Positions 35,505 through 45,638 of a stretch of DNA of 64,000 nucleotides are shown piece after piece (position 1 is the stretch's first letter; each line of letters opens with the position of its first letter). The notes beneath the pieces are model-generated. The model ran no database searches. It was not told the DNA's origin and saw nothing but the letters and a program-made list of their open reading frames with translations. Source of the DNA: Pseudobacteriovorax sp. (GTDB lineage Bacteria; Bdellovibrionota_B; Oligoflexia; Oligoflexales; Oligoflexaceae); assembly GCA_013215145.1 (NCBI GenBank), contig JABSRP010000010.1, positions 248,001 through 312,000 on the forward strand. The letters run 5' to 3'. Position numbers and translations under genes: made by a program.

Positions 35505-36760
35505 GATAGGTCCTCAACTATAGATTCACGCTCCCATAGATCACTTAGTTCTTCTCTTTTGGCAACAACGTGGTACTTATCGCCATCAACAAGCACTTCA
35601 GGGGCTCTAGGCCGACTATTGTAGTTGGATGCCATGGATGAGGAGTAGGCTCCGCAGGCTCGTAGGTAAAGTAAATCTCCCGCTTTCATAAGCGGAAGAT
35701 CGCGATCTTTACCGAAAAAATCTCCTGTTTCACAGATGGGACCGACAACATCGACTTTTTCTAAATGATCACCGCTTGTCAGATTTACCGAAACGATCTC
35801 GTGATAAGAATCGTAAAGGCTCGGTCTCAGAACATCGTTCATAGCTCCATCCACAATCACAAAGGTTTTTTGTGGGGTTTTCTTAACTCCAATCACCTCT
35901 GTCAGCAGTATCCCAACGTTCCCAAGCAAAACCCGACCTGGCTCGATCACTAAGGTCAAACCAGTAGGCTTCACTGTATCAATCAAAGTCTTTGCATAAT
36001 CTTCGATTTCGGGAGCTGTCTCATCCTGGTAGCGAATACCTAAGCCGCCCCCCATATTAAGGTACTTGAGATCATGACCAAGCTCTTTCAAATGGATCGC
36101 AAGTTCAGCCATTTTTTCTGCTGCTTCTTGAATCGGCTGAAGACTTGTGATCTGACTTCCGATATGACAAGCAATGCCAACAAGAGATACATGAGATAAG
36201 TCTTTTATCTCTTTGGCTAGTTCCAGCACTTCGGATTCGACAATGCCGAATTTAGTAGAAAACAATCCTGTAGCAATCTTAGGGTTAGTTTTGGCATCAA
36301 TGTTAGGATTTACACGGAGACTAATCGGCGCGACCACACCTTTCTCTTTAGCGATACTAGCAATACTTGCCAGTTCGAATGGTGATTCCACATTGAATGA
36401 GAGAATACCAAGATCTAAGGCACCTTCAATCTCTCGCTTGGTTTTCCCGACTCCTGAGAATACAATTTTGCCCGGTTCAACACCAGCTTTGACAGCCCGC
36501 TTTAATTCTCCACCGGACACCAAGTCAGCACCAAAGCCACCTTTAAAAACCTGATTCAGCACACCAATATTGCTGTTAGCTTTTACTGCAAAGCAGAGCA
36601 CTGAAGGGTAGTCGACAAAAGCCTCACGAAAGCGTTTAAGATGCCTATCCAGTGTGGCCTTCGAATAAATATACGCCGGGGTTCCTACCTCTTTAGCTAT
36701 TTTTGCCAAAGCGACATCTTCACAATAGCCTTGGCCGTCCCTATGATTAAAGTAGTCCAT
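35501..36760 (-). CDS. lysA: Diaminopimelate decarboxylase
   Basis: LysA makes L-lysine from meso-diaminopimelate, the last lysine step. The 419-residue protein begins MDYFNHRDGQGYCEDV. It has the PLP lysine in CFAVKANSNIGVL, HIGSQITSLQPI, NMGGGLGIRY, EPGRVLLGNVG, and the active-site cysteine region VGPICETGDFF. The start is ATG 36760 with GGGAGAA before it; an upstream in-frame ATG at 36787 is less likely. The following yhdH-like gene overlaps by four bases, and mscS follows, making a three-gene leftward unit. Confidence 0.96.
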   Translation of the reverse strand: MDYFNHRDGQGYCEDVALAKIAKEVGTPAYIYSKATLDRHLKRFREAFVDYPSVLCFAVKANSNIGVLNQVFKGGFGADLVSGGELKRAVKAGVEPGKIVFSGVGKTKREIEGALDLGILSFNVESPFELASIASIAKEKGVVAPISLRVNPNIDAKTNPKIATGLFSTKFGIVESEVLELAKEIKDLSHVSLVGIACHIGSQITSLQPIQEAAEKMAELAIHLKELGHDLKYLNMGGGLGIRYQDETAPEIEDYAKTLIDTVKPTGLTLVIEPGRVLLGNVGILLTEVIGVKKTPQKTFVIVDGAMNDVLRPSLYDSYHEIVSVNLTSGDHLEKVDVVGPICETGDFFGKDRDLPLMKAGDLLYLRACGAYSSSMASNYNSRPRAPEVLVDGDKYHVVAKREELSDLWERESIVEDLS

Positions 36761-36890
36761 TTGGTTTCTCCCTGAATGTTGATACAAGCTAGTGCATCAT
36801 TTTGATTCGGTAGGGCCGTTCTTAGTGTCAGCTCATTTTAACCACCGTAGGCTTTCTTCAGATACGGTCGAATCCTGAAAGGAAATCACG

Positions 36891-37520
36891 ATGTCCAAGA
36901 TACCGGCATTTCTACTAATATGCTTATTAACGAGTCCATGTCTGTTTGGCAACGAAAAAAGCAAAATACTAGCTTTGGGCGATTCCTTGACATTTGGATA
37001 CGGCGTAGAGGACCAGGACTCTTGGCCACAGTTGTTAGCCAAACGTTTGAACAAGACGATCGTAAACGGCGGAACATCCGGCGCGACCACGGCCTTCGCC
37101 ATGCCTACGCTAAAATTTCATCTCAAACGCTACAAACCGGAACTAGTGATCTACGCGCTGGGCGCAAATGATGCGCTTAGAGGAATTTCCGTAGAGGAGA
37201 TTCGCAAAAACATGCGTGAAGCGTTAGACTTCCTCAAAGCTAAGGACGTGCCGGTTGTCATGCTGGGGATGAAGGCTCCACCCAACTACGGTGAGACCTT
37301 TCCGAAGGACTTTCAAAAAATATACACCGACTTAGCTGCCGAATATAAGGTTCCCATCTATCCTTTTTTATTAGAGGGAGTCGCGGGTGAGGCAAAACTG
37401 AATCAATCCGATGGCATTCACCCGAACCCAGAGGGCTACAAGGTGATTGCCAATAATCTCTACAAGTTCATGAAGGACTACTATGCAAAAAGAAATACTG
37501 GAAATATCCCAGCTAAATAA
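36891..37520 (+). CDS. tesA: SGNH hydrolase, TesA-type arylesterase/lysophospholipase
   Basis: The 209-residue protein has a signal peptide (IPAFLLICLLTSPCLFG) and the SGNH blocks. Block I is ILALGDSLTFGYG (catalytic Ser32), block II the glycine in NGGTSGATT, block III GANDALRG, and block V DGIHPNPEGY with the catalytic Asp and His. It is a periplasmic thioesterase/lysophospholipase. The ABC ATPase gene starts inside it, overlapping by 38 bases, and an FtsX-type permease follows. In E. coli tesA and ybbAP are divergent neighbours; here the three are co-directional. A GAAAGGA site precedes the ATG. Confidence 0.93.
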   Translation: MSKIPAFLLICLLTSPCLFGNEKSKILALGDSLTFGYGVEDQDSWPQLLAKRLNKTIVNGGTSGATTAFAMPTLKFHLKRYKPELVIYALGANDALRGISVEEIRKNMREALDFLKAKDVPVVMLGMKAPPNYGETFPKDFQKIYTDLAAEYKVPIYPFLLEGVAGEAKLNQSDGIHPNPEGYKVIANNLYKFMKDYYAKRNTGNIPAK

Positions 37521-38157
37521 GTCATACCATCAAGGTTCGGAAACTCTCGAAATTTTAAAAGACTTAGACTTTAAGGTTTCAGAGGGTATGACCGCTGCCA
37601 TAGTCGGCGCATCTGGAAGTGGAAAATCCACTCTTATGTCTCTAATTGCGGGCCTAGATAGCCCAAATTCTGGCCAGGTCAAGATAAATGGTCAGGCATT
37701 AGGAGACCTCGAAGAGCAGCAGCTAACCCGATTTCGAGGGGAAAACCTGGGGATCATTTTCCAGCAGTTCCATCTAATGAGTCATTTGAGCGCGCTTGAG
37801 AACGTTCAGCTCCCACTAGATATCTTGAATCGTGAGCAACCTAAGGAGAAAGCCAAAGAGGCCCTCTCGCTAGTGAATCTATCTCATCGAGAGAGGCATT
37901 TACCAGGTCAATTAAGCGGAGGAGAAAATCAAAGGGTCGCCATCGCTCGCTCGTTTGTTGTAAAACCGCGCCTCCTTCTCGCTGACGAACCTAGTGGTAG
38001 TCTCGATAGCGAAACGGGAGAGCAAGTCATGGACCTTCTATTCAAAGCGGTGGCCGACCAGAAGATGACCATGGTTTTGGTGACCCACGATCGACTCCTT
38101 GCAGAACGATGTGACGAGATTTGGGAGCTCAAGAATAAAACCTTAACCAAAATCTAG
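37483..38157 (+). CDS. ABC transporter ATPase, LolD/YbbA type
   Basis: The 224-residue ATPase has Walker A GASGSGKST (near 42), the Q-loop in IIFQQFHLMSHLSAL, the signature LSGGENQRVAIARS, Walker B LLLADEPSGSLD and the switch histidine VTHDRLLAERC. These fit the MacB/LolD/YbbA group, which drives mechanotransmission or lipoprotein release rather than classical transport. The FtsX-type permease gene is 47 bases downstream. The start lies inside tesA with an AAGGAC site, suggesting coupled translation. Confidence 0.93.
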   Translation: MQKEILEISQLNKSYHQGSETLEILKDLDFKVSEGMTAAIVGASGSGKSTLMSLIAGLDSPNSGQVKINGQALGDLEEQQLTRFRGENLGIIFQQFHLMSHLSALENVQLPLDILNREQPKEKAKEALSLVNLSHRERHLPGQLSGGENQRVAIARSFVVKPRLLLADEPSGSLDSETGEQVMDLLFKAVADQKMTMVLVTHDRLLAERCDEIWELKNKTLTKI

Positions 38158-38204
38158 TCCAAGCGAAAACATCAAGCATTCACCCTTATAAAGAGACCCC
38201 AACC

Positions 38205-40733
38205 ATGCCATGGAAAATCATTTGGATTGAACTTCTTCATAGCAAAAAATTCTCCTTACTATTTCTCCTCAACCTAAGCATCGGCCTTTTAGGCTTTATT
38301 GGTCTCGATGCCTTCAAAACTAGTTTTTCTAAACAGCTTGAAGACGCGGCACGTAATCTGTTGACGGCTGATGTGTCGGTTTCAAGTCGTCGCAACTTCA
38401 ACCCGGAAGAAGTCACAACCATCAAAGATCTCGAGACGATGGGAGCGAAGGTCTCTGAAAAACGATCTCTCTACTCCATGGCAGCATCCCCCACTCGCTC
38501 CGCCTTAGTAGAAATCAACGCCATCGACGATCGTCACCCCCTTATCGGTAGTATCACGTTGGACGATACTATTGTCATCGAGTCTGATCGAGAAACCACC
38601 ATTAACAGCCGTCCTGAAGTCTGGGTTTCCAGCGAAGTCATCACACAGTTTGGCGTAAGGTTAGGGGAAACCCTAAGAATCGGTAGTCTAGATTTTGTGG
38701 TTGCTCATGTCATTACTGACGATACCGGAGTTAGCTTAGCGAATACTGGATATGCACCGCGGATTTACATGGGCCTTTCTCAATTGGATGAAACCGGACT
38801 GATCAAACAGGGAACCACAAGCCGTCAGACATTCAATATCCTTCTCGGCCCAGATCAGGATACAAAAGGAGTCACTGAAGAGCTATTCAATCGCTTTGAC
38901 AACACAGTCCGCGTCACCAACTTTTTAAAGTCAGGACAAGACAATGGTCGTATCCTTTCCTACCTTACTGACTATCTTGGACTGGTTTCCCTGGTCGCCC
39001 TATTCCTCTCTGGAGTTGGGACTTTCTATCTCTTTAGAAGCTATATGGCAGGCAAACAAAAAGAGATTGCTGTTCTCTTGACCTTAGGGCTGTCCGGGCG
39101 CAAGGCAACTATCATTTACACCATTCAGCTTGTTTCGCTAGGGGGTCTAGCAGCCGTCTTGGCCTCGGCTAGTAGCTTTTCCTTGCTGCCATTAGGAATC
39201 AAATTACTAGGACAATTCTCACCCGTAGCTATCGAGCTGAACTTGACCATGAGCACTCTGGGAGCAGCCATGATTCTCGGGATATTCACCCCGTTCTTCC
39301 TCTGCCTTCCGCTTCTACTTGCTATTGGTGATGTCAAACCTTCGATGCTATTTCAGGAGTTTAACGAAACCTCCTTTAATATCCGAACCAAACAATTTCT
39401 GGGATTCATTCCCGCCCTAATCGCTGGCTACCTACTTTCTGTTTGGCAGGCTCATTCCTATTTTATCGGATCGCTGTTTTACTTTGGTGTTGTATTCTCT
39501 AGCCTTCTGATAGCTGCCTTAGGTTTATTTCTGCTATCGTTTGTCGCAAAACTTAGCCCAAAATCCTTTAGTCTCAGATTTGCCACCTCTTATCTCACTC
39601 GCAATCGCTTGAGTAGTCTCACATGTTTTCTCGCACTCTCGTTAAGTACGATGCTCATCAATCTGATTCCCCAACTGGAGTCGACTCTATTGAAGGAGAT
39701 CAGCCGACCTGAGGGTGAGCAATTGCCGAGTCTATTTGTCTTTGATATTCAAGCCGAACAGGAAGCACCACTTAGTAAATTGCTTAATGACAACGAAGCT
39801 CCAGCTTCATTTTTAGCGCCTATGATCCGTGGTCGGCTCAAAGGCATCAACGGCGAAGAGCTAGATAAAGGGTCCAACGAAAGGCAATTTTCCAGAGAGG
39901 ATGAAAGGGCTCAACGGATGCGCAATCGAGAGGCGAATCTAAGCTACGGCGATGAGCTCAACGCCTCAGAAACAATAGTAGCTGGACAGCCTTTCTCCGG
40001 AACGTTTCAAGGAGACTTTAATGACCCTGGTGAGGTATCAATCGAAGAGCGTTACGCTGGTAGACTAGGGATTAAACTAGGAGACACTCTCAACTTCGAT
40101 ATCCAAGGCTTGAGTTTTGACGGAACTGTCGTCAACCTACGAAAAGTAAAATGGAACAGTTTCAAACCAAACTTTTTCATAAAGTTTCAGTCTGGTGTGA
40201 TTGATGATGCACCGAAAACCTATTTGGCTGCCATCCCCCCGATGGGATTTGACAAAAAGATTAAAATCCAAAACCAGATTGTCGAGGCTTTCCCAAATAT
40301 TTCCATAATTGACGTCTCAAAAGTTGTCGAGAAACTCACCGAAGTCATCAGTCAAATGAGCCAAATATTGAAGGTCATGGCCTGGTTAAGTGTAATCGCC
40401 GGACTTGTGGTCACCCTATCGATCGCCAATCACAAAGCTCAGGAACGGCTCTGGGATATCAATCTACTGAAAGTCCTAGGCACTCCCTTCAAAAATATTC
40501 GCAATATCGTTGTTTGGGAATTTGCCATGCTAAGTGGGGCGGCAGCACTATTTGGAGTTATTGTAAGTGCTGCTGCAAGCTATATTCTGGGTCGGTTTGT
40601 ATTTGGAGGTTTATGGGGCTTCGATATTGTCTCGGCTACGGTGACAACATCACTTGTCATCATCTTATGTCTGGCCGTAAGTCAGTTAGCGTCCCACCGA
40701 GTGCTTAGGTCAAAACCACAACTTTACCTCTAA
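38205..40733 (+). CDS. ABC permease, FtsX/YbbP type
   Basis: The 842-residue protein has ten or so membrane segments: an N-terminal helix, a periplasmic MacB-PCD-like domain, and FtsX-type helices near 255-345 (LVSLVALFLSGVGTFYLF). A second periplasmic region and a C-terminal FtsX domain (MAWLSVIAGLVVTLSIA; NIVVWEFAMLSGAAALFG) follow. This resembles YbbP, the partner of YbbA. With the preceding ATPase it forms an ABC complex of unknown cargo, perhaps linked to the thioesterase substrate. It ends with a four-base overlap of the convergent ctaA gene. Confidence 0.88.
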   Translation: MPWKIIWIELLHSKKFSLLFLLNLSIGLLGFIGLDAFKTSFSKQLEDAARNLLTADVSVSSRRNFNPEEVTTIKDLETMGAKVSEKRSLYSMAASPTRSALVEINAIDDRHPLIGSITLDDTIVIESDRETTINSRPEVWVSSEVITQFGVRLGETLRIGSLDFVVAHVITDDTGVSLANTGYAPRIYMGLSQLDETGLIKQGTTSRQTFNILLGPDQDTKGVTEELFNRFDNTVRVTNFLKSGQDNGRILSYLTDYLGLVSLVALFLSGVGTFYLFRSYMAGKQKEIAVLLTLGLSGRKATIIYTIQLVSLGGLAAVLASASSFSLLPLGIKLLGQFSPVAIELNLTMSTLGAAMILGIFTPFFLCLPLLLAIGDVKPSMLFQEFNETSFNIRTKQFLGFIPALIAGYLLSVWQAHSYFIGSLFYFGVVFSSLLIAALGLFLLSFVAKLSPKSFSLRFATSYLTRNRLSSLTCFLALSLSTMLINLIPQLESTLLKEISRPEGEQLPSLFVFDIQAEQEAPLSKLLNDNEAPASFLAPMIRGRLKGINGEELDKGSNERQFSREDERAQRMRNREANLSYGDELNASETIVAGQPFSGTFQGDFNDPGEVSIEERYAGRLGIKLGDTLNFDIQGLSFDGTVVNLRKVKWNSFKPNFFIKFQSGVIDDAPKTYLAAIPPMGFDKKIKIQNQIVEAFPNISIIDVSKVVEKLTEVISQMSQILKVMAWLSVIAGLVVTLSIANHKAQERLWDINLLKVLGTPFKNIRNIVVWEFAMLSGAAALFGVIVSAAASYILGRFVFGGLWGFDIVSATVTTSLVIILCLAVSQLASHRVLRSKPQLYL

Positions 40734-41755
40734 CTATAGCGATATTCCGAATAAAGATTCGTCACGGCTAGCAGGAGAAAAACACCTGCGCCGGCCTGAT
40801 GAATCGAAGCCCATTGCAGTGGAACCGCCATAACTAGGGTCATGACTCCTAGGATAAATTGGAAGAATACGGTCAAGAGCAGGGCAGCATGAAGAAATCG
40901 TCGGACACCGCTAACCTTAGACATCAGCCCTTTAACAAACAAAACAATGACAGAGAAAAATAAGGCCCAACCCAGAATCCGATGGGTAAACTGCACGGTG
41001 ACAGGGTTTTCAAAGAAATTAATTAGCACAGGCTGCATGGCAAAACTTCCAGCAGGAAGAAACGTACCATTCATATCAGGAAACGTATTATACATAAGCC
41101 CAGCATCCAAACCTGCCGTCAAAGCACCAAAAAGGATTTGAATTGAGGTAAGAACTAACAGGAAAACACTGAATCCAACAAAACCTGCTTTATCTAAATT
41201 CCGCTTTCTTGGGTACATTAGACCTAAGCAAATCCAATACAGATAACATAAAAGGAAAAATGCGAGGCTTAGGTGAGCAGCCAGCCGATACTGACTAACC
41301 CTTGGCACGTCCACCAATCCACTTTTTACCATGTACCAGCCTAGTAAGCCTTGAGCGCCACCCAATATAAAGGCAATGCCGAGCTTAACTGCCAAAGACC
41401 CTTTCACGCGTTTTGTAAACAAAAAGAATGCAAAAGGAATAAAGAATACCACACCGACTAGACGCCCCAAGACACGGTGCCCATACTCCCAATAAAAAAT
41501 ATACTTAAACTCGTCTAACGACATACCCCGGTTGATTTGCTGATATTCCGGAGACAACCGATAGGTTTCAAAGACCGCCTGCCACTGTTCGAGGTTCATC
41601 GGGGGAAAGATCCCCATGATCGGTCTCCAATCGACCATCGAAAGGCCAGAGTTTGTCAACCGAGTTAGACCACCAACGATAATCATGGCGTAAACCATCA
41701 GCATGACGATGAACAACCATAAAATAACTGGTTTGTGTAAGGTATTTTGCTGCAT
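40730..41755 (-). CDS. ctaA: Heme A synthase (COX15/CtaA)
   Basis: CtaA oxidises heme O to heme A for aa3-type cytochrome oxidases. The 341-residue membrane protein has about eight helices. Family motifs include GGLTRLTNSGLSMVDWRPI, EFKYIFYWEYGHRVLGRLVG with the heme-ligand histidine, GWYMVKSGLVD, RLAAHLSLAF, QFTHRILGW and ASIHQAGAGV. This is the class 2 (alphaproteobacterial/mitochondrial-like) type, judging from the GGLTRLTxSGLSM motif and absence of the Cys pairs of the Bacillus form. It implies an aerobic respiratory chain with heme A. A GGAG site precedes the ATG. No cox genes are in the window. Confidence 0.95.
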   Translation of the reverse strand: MQQNTLHKPVILWLFIVMLMVYAMIIVGGLTRLTNSGLSMVDWRPIMGIFPPMNLEQWQAVFETYRLSPEYQQINRGMSLDEFKYIFYWEYGHRVLGRLVGVVFFIPFAFFLFTKRVKGSLAVKLGIAFILGGAQGLLGWYMVKSGLVDVPRVSQYRLAAHLSLAFFLLCYLYWICLGLMYPRKRNLDKAGFVGFSVFLLVLTSIQILFGALTAGLDAGLMYNTFPDMNGTFLPAGSFAMQPVLINFFENPVTVQFTHRILGWALFFSVIVLFVKGLMSKVSGVRRFLHAALLLTVFFQFILGVMTLVMAVPLQWASIHQAGAGVFLLLAVTNLYSEYRYS

Positions 41756-41823
41756 ATTTGGACTCCTTCTGCAAGGAATCTTTACCGATATGCTACTACT
41801 ATGTCAAAGAAAAAGGGGAGGCA

Positions 41824-44523
41824 TTAACCAGCCAAGTTGCCTATGATGTCTAGATCCCTCTCGCTGAGAGAGTCCTGAGAGCGGACCATCTCCTTAAGAA
41901 AGCGCCGCAGAACAACACCAGTTAGGCCGCGATTTAGCCCCGTTGACTGGAGGTAGGCTGGGGTAAATACAATGTTCTCTGGCAAGATTTCACTATCGCC
42001 CAGTCGTTCTATTCCCTGCTCGTCATCTGTGATAAACAAAATCCCATCGTGAAGCCGCGCGTCGTCATCCCGCCACTTAGTATAGGCTTCGATCCCAGAT
42101 GCGTCGAGAATACCAATAATTGGCCCATTCAGCTCGGAAGCCGTTTCCGTGGAAATCTCACTCCCCAGAAGCACGCGATACTTCCAACCAGACATGACAT
42201 TTTCAAAGTACTCGGCAACCTTCGGTATGACATCCTTTGACTTGTCGCAAAAAGAAACGATGGTAAATTCATACTGAGAAAAGGGTACCGGAATATTCGA
42301 GGGGATGTTTATTTCCAGTCTAGTAGGACTCCTCAGTATCAATGACCCTGCAGCACGCTCTAAACGCTTCGCAAGCATGGAAAGAGTTTCGCTCTCCCTT
42401 AAACTCTCGCCATCGGTAAACGTAAAGTCAAGCAAGATACGATAAAACGTATAGCTATCAACCCGACGACGTCCCCGACAGGCCTCTACCCGCGTTGTGA
42501 ATTGAATGTTCTCGTGTAGCTGATTCACCAGTTCCCCTAACACTTTTCGAGCTACGTCGTAGAATGCCCAGCGATCACCGAAAACGTAGGACTGATGGGC
42601 CGATAGTTTGGAGTGCATAGATGGGTGAATCGCGCTAAACTCTTTTAGCACTAATTGCAACGACGCATTCAGATCGTATATGGTAAATGGCGAAAGATTT
42701 TCCTCTGAGTTTGCGGGAAATCGAAGGATAACATCAGAGCCTAATCCGGGTTTGGATCTCATATTAACGGTACCATGAAGATGCCGTGCTGTGTCCGCAA
42801 TAGAACTCATTCCAAAGCCGCGACCCGAAATAAGGCTGACGTTATCGCTTGAACTAAACCCTGTGGTAAACACTAGATCGCAAAGGTCTTGCTCAGAATA
42901 CTCCTTACTTGAGTCCAACAGACCTTTGCTTTGAGCCTGAGATTTTATCCCTTCCAAATCCAAGCCTTTACCATCATCAGAGATCATAACCTCAAAAATC
43001 CCTGACTTTTCTGTAGTTTTTATAGATATCACCCCCAGTGGATCCTTATTATTTTGTTTGCGCTCCTCCGGAGACTCGATGCCATGATCGATGGAATTAC
43101 GCAGGCAATGAAGGAGGATATCATTTATCCTAGTGAGGACGATTCCGTCGAAATACTCGACGTCAAAATCAGTTTGAATGGGAGCTATTTTCTTACCAAG
43201 CTTGCTGGCAAAGTCTTGTAGCATTTCATTGTAATCGCGAAGATAGTCACGCATTGATGTTTTTTCAAAGGAGGAGAGGGCTCTGCCAAATTCTTTTTGA
43301 ATACCCTTCAAATGCCGCGGTTCGAATTCTGGATCTCGCAGCACAAAAGAAAACTGATTCACCAAGGACTTAATCCATTGGACCCGGTACCGAAGATTTT
43401 TATCTCGTTTACCGCTGAACGAATTCGAGATTTCTTTCCGCAAACTTGCGTAGGAGTAGATCTCTTCACTGATTCTCATAACTTGGATTTGAATATCTTG
43501 TACTGCATCAGGGGTAAATGCTTTTCGTTTTTCCCTAACATCAGCAATACTAGATTCTACATGGTGAGCCACCTCTTCTATTGTTGATAATTTGAAGAGT
43601 CTTGCGTTGGCTTTAATAGTATGAACATTTCGGAACATCCGTTGGCTAACATCAGTGACCTCTTCTTCGCTGCAGTTTTTCAGCATTTTTAAATCAGATT
43701 TGATTTCATCGAAAAGGAGTCTGGTTTCATCCATAAACAATTCGAATAAAGAATCTGAGACTTTAAGTAGGGAAAAAAGCCTTTCCATTTCCTGCTCACG
43801 ATGGAAGGCCTGCTCTTTAACCGTCTCGTAATCTGATACGTCTTGAAAAATTACCGTTATCGTCTCCAACTTACCATCGACGAACTGCGGTTGAAACGCG
43901 GTATGGAGACTGACGTTGCCCTTACCCTCAAGTCGGATTTTGATAGTTTTTGGAAACTGCACTTTAGCGATACGCCACTGGACCTTACTCAAACCAAAGG
44001 TAGAATTTAGATGAAAGTTGATAGCCTCTTTTTCTCGTTCTGCCAAAAGGAAAAATGGAAACAACCCCTGTGTAAAATAGTCTTCCAATGCCCCAGTAGG
44101 TTCCAACCCCAACTCTGTCAAGTCTGCATCTTGGGTTTTAAGTCCGGGCCCTAAGGTCAAGTACCCCACTTTCAAATGCCCAAATGCTTGTGCTGCCATT
44201 CGTTGCTTTGAGACCAAGTCTTCATAGGTCCGACGAGCATAAGCGATCAAAGAAGGCAATTGGTACTTGCTGATATCAATAGAAGAATAAGGCTTCAGAG
44301 CACTGCGCAAGGCTTCAACTAAACTTTGATAAATAAAACCAGATAGGCAAGCTAAGCCAGCCAAATACAAAAGAAGGCTGACCCACCCTTGCCATATGCT
44401 GGCAGATAGGACCAAAAGAACCGTCAACAGACTCAACAGACTCGTGAGATAGTTTTTTTTGTCGTATAGTTTCGTATCTCTCTCCCGCACATCTATCCAT
44501 TTTCGCGAACTCAACGGAATCAT
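41824..44523 (-). CDS. Membrane-bound CheA-like histidine kinase
   Basis: The 899-residue protein has two N-terminal membrane helices (residues ~25-43 and ~47-66) and a sensor region with a PAS-like segment ending KLETITVIFQDVSDYETV. An Hpt-like region contains HTIKANARLFKL (His near 300), and a CheA-type ATPase has LRNSIDHGIESPEERK, SDDGKGLD and GRGFGMSS. After residue ~600 comes a region with FSQYEFTIVSFCDKSKD and IGILDASG, like a degenerate receiver fold without the usual acidic triad. No chemotaxis genes adjoin it. It may sense membrane or redox signals and pass phosphate to an unlinked regulator. ctaA lies 68 bases downstream on the same strand. Confidence 0.85.
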   Translation of the reverse strand: MIPLSSRKWIDVRERDTKLYDKKNYLTSLLSLLTVLLVLSASIWQGWVSLLLYLAGLACLSGFIYQSLVEALRSALKPYSSIDISKYQLPSLIAYARRTYEDLVSKQRMAAQAFGHLKVGYLTLGPGLKTQDADLTELGLEPTGALEDYFTQGLFPFFLLAEREKEAINFHLNSTFGLSKVQWRIAKVQFPKTIKIRLEGKGNVSLHTAFQPQFVDGKLETITVIFQDVSDYETVKEQAFHREQEMERLFSLLKVSDSLFELFMDETRLLFDEIKSDLKMLKNCSEEEVTDVSQRMFRNVHTIKANARLFKLSTIEEVAHHVESSIADVREKRKAFTPDAVQDIQIQVMRISEEIYSYASLRKEISNSFSGKRDKNLRYRVQWIKSLVNQFSFVLRDPEFEPRHLKGIQKEFGRALSSFEKTSMRDYLRDYNEMLQDFASKLGKKIAPIQTDFDVEYFDGIVLTRINDILLHCLRNSIDHGIESPEERKQNNKDPLGVISIKTTEKSGIFEVMISDDGKGLDLEGIKSQAQSKGLLDSSKEYSEQDLCDLVFTTGFSSSDNVSLISGRGFGMSSIADTARHLHGTVNMRSKPGLGSDVILRFPANSEENLSPFTIYDLNASLQLVLKEFSAIHPSMHSKLSAHQSYVFGDRWAFYDVARKVLGELVNQLHENIQFTTRVEACRGRRRVDSYTFYRILLDFTFTDGESLRESETLSMLAKRLERAAGSLILRSPTRLEINIPSNIPVPFSQYEFTIVSFCDKSKDVIPKVAEYFENVMSGWKYRVLLGSEISTETASELNGPIIGILDASGIEAYTKWRDDDARLHDGILFITDDEQGIERLGDSEILPENIVFTPAYLQSTGLNRGLTGVVLRRFLKEMVRSQDSLSERDLDIIGNLAG

Positions 44524-44673
44524 AGGTAATATCGGCGTAGGAAATTTCTAATTTATTTATGTCGCCAAAAACTTTGAGAAAAAAAAATTTAATCAATATT
44601 AACGAGTTCTTACAACCATACCGAAGGGGTAAGAAAGCTCATCAAAGGAAATAATCAGAAAGGTTTCGTGGGG

Positions 44674-44701
44674 TTGACAATGGCATTTCCTTTCTTATTT
44701 T
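44674..44701 (+). promoter_or_regulatory. Promoter upstream of the CbpA-like gene
   Basis: A consensus TTGACA at 44674-44679 is followed after 16 bases by TATTTT at 44696-44701. The start codon at 44739 has a GAAGGAG site. This is the only strong promoter by eye in the 215-base divergent region shared with the kinase gene. Confidence 0.6.
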
Positions 44702-44738
44702 AGAGACGTATGCCTAGAAGGCAGGAAGGAGACAAACC

Positions 44739-45638
44739 GTGGCAAATTACTACGATGTTTTAGGAGTCGAAAAATCGGCGTCCGACGCTGACATAAAAAA
44801 AGCGTTTCGCAAGCTTGCGTTGAAATATCATCCTGATCGAAATCAAAACAACCCCGAAGCAGAGGCCAAGTTTAAAGAGGCAAACGAAGCCTATGCCGTG
44901 CTATCTGACCCCCAAAAGAGAAAACAATACGATACCTTTGGGGACAGTAAGTTTCATCAGCAATACTCTGCTGAAGACATTTTCCGCGGCACCGATTTTG
45001 GTTCCATATTCGAAGAATTCGGCATGGGTGGTGGTGGCAACATTTTTGATACGATTTTTGGCGGAGGATTTGGCCAGCAGCAGGGCCGTGGATTCCAGCG
45101 AGGACCGCAAAAAGGTCAAGACGTTGAGTATCCCGTTCAAGTGGGATTTATGGATGCTTACAATGGCGTCGAGAGAAAAATTCAATTCGCATTGAACGAC
45201 GGAACTAGGCGTGATCTTACCGTGCGCATCCCCAAGGGAGTTGCCAGTGGAGGAAAACTTCGGGTTCAAGGCCGTGGAGCACCCTCACCATATGCAGGAG
45301 GCCAGCCAGGGGACCTTTACATCGTCATCGAGGTATCCGATCATCCTGATTTTCGCAGAGATGGAGACGGGCTCAACATTGAGACTGACCTTCTACTCAA
45401 AGTCTCAGAAGCCTTTTTAGGTTGTAGCAAAGAGGTCGCGACTCCCGTTGGTCCAAAACGGATCAAGATTCCCGCAGGCGTGAAACCTGGCACCAAGATA
45501 CGGCTAAAAGATCTGGGTTTCTCAAAAGGTGACAAAGAACAAGGCCACCTTTTTGCTGTGATAGGGCTAGATATTCCTCAAGACTTATCGTCGGAGCAAC
45601 TAGAAGCGGTATCAGCAATGGCCGCATTAGGCCTTTGA
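44739..45638 (+). CDS. CbpA-like J-domain co-chaperone
   Basis: The 299-residue protein starts with a J-domain ([23 protein letters not shown] in LKYHPDRNQ). A glycine/phenylalanine-rich linker ([19 protein letters not shown]) and two C-terminal beta-barrel substrate-binding domains follow. There is no cysteine-rich zinc domain, so it is CbpA/DnaJ type B rather than DnaJ. It stimulates DnaK. No dnaK or cbpM is adjacent. The stop codon abuts the stop of the convergent DUF3108 gene (TGATCA). Confidence 0.92.
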   Translation: MANYYDVLGVEKSASDADIKKAFRKLALKYHPDRNQNNPEAEAKFKEANEAYAVLSDPQKRKQYDTFGDSKFHQQYSAEDIFRGTDFGSIFEEFGMGGGGNIFDTIFGGGFGQQQGRGFQRGPQKGQDVEYPVQVGFMDAYNGVERKIQFALNDGTRRDLTVRIPKGVASGGKLRVQGRGAPSPYAGGQPGDLYIVIEVSDHPDFRRDGDGLNIETDLLLKVSEAFLGCSKEVATPVGPKRIKIPAGVKPGTKIRLKDLGFSKGDKEQGHLFAVIGLDIPQDLSSEQLEAVSAMAALGL

